A stretch of 64,000 nucleotides of DNA, taken from Limanda limanda. Its lineage: Eukaryota > Chordata > Actinopteri > Pleuronectiformes > Pleuronectidae. Below the pieces are notes generated by a model. It did no database searches. It had not been told where the DNA came from and saw nothing but the letters and a program-made list of their open reading frames with translations. A program made the position numbers and the translations under genes. Shown here piece by piece: positions 61,564 through 64,000 of the stretch (the first letter of the stretch is position 1; every line of letters begins with the position of its first letter). The stretch spans positions 186,001-250,000 of the forward strand of contig NW_026870532.1 in assembly GCF_963576545.1 (NCBI RefSeq). The letters are read 5' to 3'.

Positions 61564-62214
61564 CAAGTCTCTCCGACCTTCACAAAAAAAGTTATTCAAG
61601 AATATCTCTTTCTCCTATGTGCTTTCATCCCTAACCCTAACCCTAACCCTTCCGAAAGTCGGAGAAGCTCAAGGATGGTACCGATCGATGCGCGCTACCC
61701 CATTTAGTGGGGGTAAAGCCTACTTGCAAGTCTCTCCGACCTTCACAAAAAAAGTTATTCAAGAATATCTCTTTCTCCTATGTGCTTTCATCCCTAACCC
61801 TAACCCTAACCCTTCCGAAAGTCGGAGAAGCTCAAGGATGGTACCGATCGATGCGCGCTACCCCATTTAGTGGGGGTAGAGCCTACTTGCAAGTCTCTCC
61901 GACCTTCACAAAAAAAGTTATTCAAGAATATCTCTTTCTCCTATGTGCTTTCATCCCTAACCCTAACCCTAACCCTTCCGAAAGTCGGAGAAGCTCAAGG
62001 ATGGTACCGATCGATGCGCGCTACCCCATTTAGTGGGGGTAGAGCCTACTTGCAAGTCTCTCCGACCTTCAAAAAAAAGTTATTCAAGAATATCTCTTTC
62101 TCCTATGTGCTTTCATCCCTAACCCTAACCCTAACCCTTCCGAAAGTCGGAGAAGCTCAAGGATGGTACTGATCGATGCGCGCAACCCCATTTAGTGGGG
62201 GTAGAGCCTACTTG
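61564..62214 (+). repeat. Four A monomers, 651 bp
   Basis: First unit ends ggggtaaagcc, as does 57700. The last is a 162-bp unit (62053) with cttcaaaaaaaagtt and the tactga/caac tail that precedes B. Confidence 0.92.
62053..62214 (+). repeat. A unit with altered A tract (162 bp)
   Basis: Second of the three units with cttcaaaaaaaagtt. Confidence 0.93.
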
Positions 62215-63974
62215 CAAGTCTCTCCGACCTTCACAAAAAAAGTTATTCAAGAATATCTCCTCAGATTTGGGGGAATTTCGTCGGTCGACCTCTTCCGAAG
62301 GTCGTACAAGCTCGGGGATGGTACCAATCGATCCGCAGGACCCAAATTAGTCCAGATGCAACCACTTTCCAAGTCTCTCCGACCTTCACAAAAAAAGTTA
62401 TTCAAGAATATCTCTTTCTCCTATGTGCTTTCATCCCTAACCCTAACCCTAACCCTTCCGAAAGTCGGAGAAGCTCAAGGATGGTACCGATCGATGCGCG
62501 CTACCCCATTTAGTGGGGGTAGAGCCTACTTGCAAGTCTCTCCGACCTTCACAAAAAAAGTTATTCAAGAATATCTCTTTCTCCTATGTGCTTTCATCCC
62601 TAACCCTAACCCTAACCCTTACGAAAGTCGGAGAAGCTCAAGGATGGTACCGATCGATGCGCGCAACCCCATTTAGTGGGGGTAGAGCCTACTTGCAAGT
62701 CTCTCCGACCTTCACAAAAAAAGTTATTCAAGAATATCTCCTCAGATTTGGGGGAATTTCGTCGGTCGACCTCTTCCGAAGGTCGTACAAGCTCGGGGAT
62801 GGTACCAATCGATCCGCAGGACCCAAATTAGTCCAGATGCAACCACTTTCCAAGTCTCTCCGACCTTCACAAAAAAAGTTATTCAAGAATATCTCTTTCT
62901 CCTATGTGCTTTCATCCCTAACCCTAACCCTAACCCTTCCGAAAGTCGGAGAAGCTCAAGGATGGTACCGATCGATGCGCGCTACCCCATTTAGTGGGGG
63001 TAGAGCCTACTTGCAAGTCTCTCCGACCTTCAAAAAAAAGTTATTCAAGAATATCTCTTTCTCCTATGTGCTTTCATCCCTAACCCTAACCCTAACCCTT
63101 CCGAAAGTCGGAGAAGCTCAAGGATGGTACCGATCGATGCGCGCAACCCCATTTAGTGGGGGTAGAGCCTACTTGCAAGTCTCTCCGACCTTCACAAAAA
63201 AAGTTATTCAAGAATATCTCCTCAGATTTGGGGGAATTTCGTCGGTCGACCTCTTTCGAAGGTCGTACAAGCTCGGGGATGGTACCAATCGATCCGCAGG
63301 ACCCAAATTAGTCCAGATGCAACCACTTTCCAAGTCTCTCCGACCTTCACAAAAAAAGTTATTCAAGAATATCTCTTTCTCCTATGTGCTTTCATCCCTA
63401 ACCCTAACCCTAACCCTTCCGAAAGTCGGAGAAGCTCAAAGATGGTACCGATCGATGCGCGCTACCCCATTTAGTGGGGGTAGAGCCTACTTGCAAGTCT
63501 CTCCGACCTTCACAAAAAAAGTTATTCAAGAATATCTCTTTCTCCTATGTGCTTTCATCCCTAACCCTAACCCTAACCCTTCCGAAAGTCGGAGAAGCTC
63601 AAGGATGGTACCGATCGATGCGCGCAACCCCATTTAGTGGGGGTAGAGCCTACTTGCAAGTCTCTCCGACCTTCACAAAAAAAGTTATTCAAGAATATCT
63701 CCTCAGATTTGGGGGAATTTCGTCGGTCGACCTCTTCCGAAGGTCGTACAAGCTCGGGGATGGTACCAATCGATCTGCAGGACCCAAATTAGTCCAGATG
63801 CAACCACTTTCCAAGTCTCTCCGACCTTCACAAAAAAAGTTATTCAAGAATATCTCTTTCTCCTATGTGCTTTCATCCCTAACCCTAACCCTAACCCTTC
63901 CGAAAGTCGGAGAAGCTCAAAGATGGTACCGATCGATGCGCGCAACCCCATTTAGTGGGGGTAGAGCCTACTTG
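62215..63974 (+). repeat. B-A-A trimer domain, 1760 bp
   Basis: B-AA-B-AA-B-AA-B-A. The A before each internal B has caac with accga, not tactga. Private changes: cccttacgaaag in A 62533, ctttcgaagg in B 63176, caaagatgg in A 63331 and 63812. This trimer rhythm is not used consistently elsewhere, so a different domain probably begins here. Confidence 0.92.
63014..63175 (+). repeat. A unit with altered A tract (162 bp)
   Basis: Third unit with cttcaaaaaaaagtt, 961 bp after 62053. Confidence 0.93.
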
Positions 63975-64000
63975 CAAGTCTCTCCGACCTTCACAAAAAA
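63975..64000 (+). repeat. Partial monomer head at right edge
   Basis: 26 bp of the head shared by A and B, so the type cannot be read directly. The preceding A (63812) has the caac tail that elsewhere comes only before B, so I predict a B unit. The array continues past the right edge. Confidence 0.8.

Larger units (their letters stand above)
1..64000 (+). repeat. Two-monomer satellite array with embedded telomeric hexamers
   Basis: The window is a continuous head-to-tail array of two related monomers, A (163 bp) and B (155 bp), all in one orientation. I placed every unit boundary at the start of the shared motif caagtctctccg and obtained 287 complete A, 105 complete B and 6 chimeric C units; summed lengths, with the listed indels, reproduce the window exactly. 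A contributes about 73% and B about 25% of the bases. No unique sequence, transposon, gene or inverted unit interrupts the array. Eukaryotic satellite DNA is the only reading I can support. The chromosomal location (subtelomeric, pericentromeric or centromeric) is inference and unresolved. Confidence 0.98.

Noticed and set aside
62513..63637. 374-codon open frame as a gene
   Set aside because: Same satellite; it stays open only because two 1-base losses (near 63032 and the A/B arithmetic) rotate frames. No independent coding signal.
1..64000. CRISPR array
   Set aside because: Periodic repeats suggested it briefly, but units are 155-163 bp, the whole unit repeats, and there are no unique spacers or cas genes.
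1..64000. Transposon or LTR-derived repeats
   Set aside because: No terminal repeats, target-site duplications or transposase/reverse-transcriptase motifs; everything tiles into A, B or C.
1..64000. Arabidopsis-type telomere repeat (CCCTAAA)
   Set aside because: The hexamers join as CCCTAACCC; I see no CCCTAAACCC in any unit.
1..64000. Assembly artefact as the explanation for the repeated blocks
   Set aside because: Copies differ by private, linked changes and by indels that account exactly for block lengths, which a copied contig would not show. Individual near-identical pairs (815, 2098, 4507 bp) still deserve read support.

Overview
The whole window is one uninterrupted, head-to-tail tandem satellite array. 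I see no protein-coding gene, RNA gene, transposon or unique spacer anywhere in the 64 kb. The array tiles base for base into two related monomers: A (163 bp) and B (155 bp). I parse 398 complete units (287 A, 105 B, 6 A/B chimeras called C), plus a 17-bp B tail at the left edge and a 26-bp unit head at the right edge. The lengths sum exactly to the window. Every A carries three CCCTAA hexamers followed by CCCTT, except a few with two or one. I derive 866 CCCTAA hexamers, all in the same orientation, about 8% of the window.

Organism: a eukaryote with satellite DNA. The embedded hexamer is TTAGGG-type, as in vertebrates, many fungi, various protists and invertebrates and some plants; the common Arabidopsis-type TTTAGGG is absent. 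Monomers of nucleosome-like length in a large, regular array suggest heterochromatin (subtelomeric, pericentromeric or centromeric). Neither species nor chromosome position can be fixed from the sequence. CpG is not depleted, but many variant sites are CpG transitions, which hints at methylated heterochromatin.

Layout: modules M0 (B-A-A-B-A-B, 954 bp), M1 (AAAABABA'ABABAA, 2244 bp), M2 (B-A6, 1133 bp), M3 (B-A4, 807 bp) and a linker L (B-A-B-A-A, 799 bp). 1-12 kb: full and partial M1 copies with a 2872-bp duplication. 12.0-33.4 kb: a 32-monomer higher-order repeat (HOR), M3-M0-M1-M2, 5138 bp, with duplications of single modules. 33.4-52.1 kb: a different HOR family (4035, 4681, 4035, 5965 bp) with long A runs and the chimeric C monomer; alternate copies match at an 8716-bp period. 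52.1-57.4 kb: an M1 tail with an uncontracted telomeric tract, then M2-L-M3-M0. 57.4-62 kb: a second M2-L-M3 copy displaced by 4507 bp. 62-64 kb: an irregular end dominated by B-A-A trimers.

The open reading frames in the window come from repeat arithmetic (A+B = 318 bp, divisible by 3) and are not genes. The most notable points are the telomeric, G4-capable tract in every A monomer, the strict rule that B never follows B, and a two-position A variant found only immediately before B.
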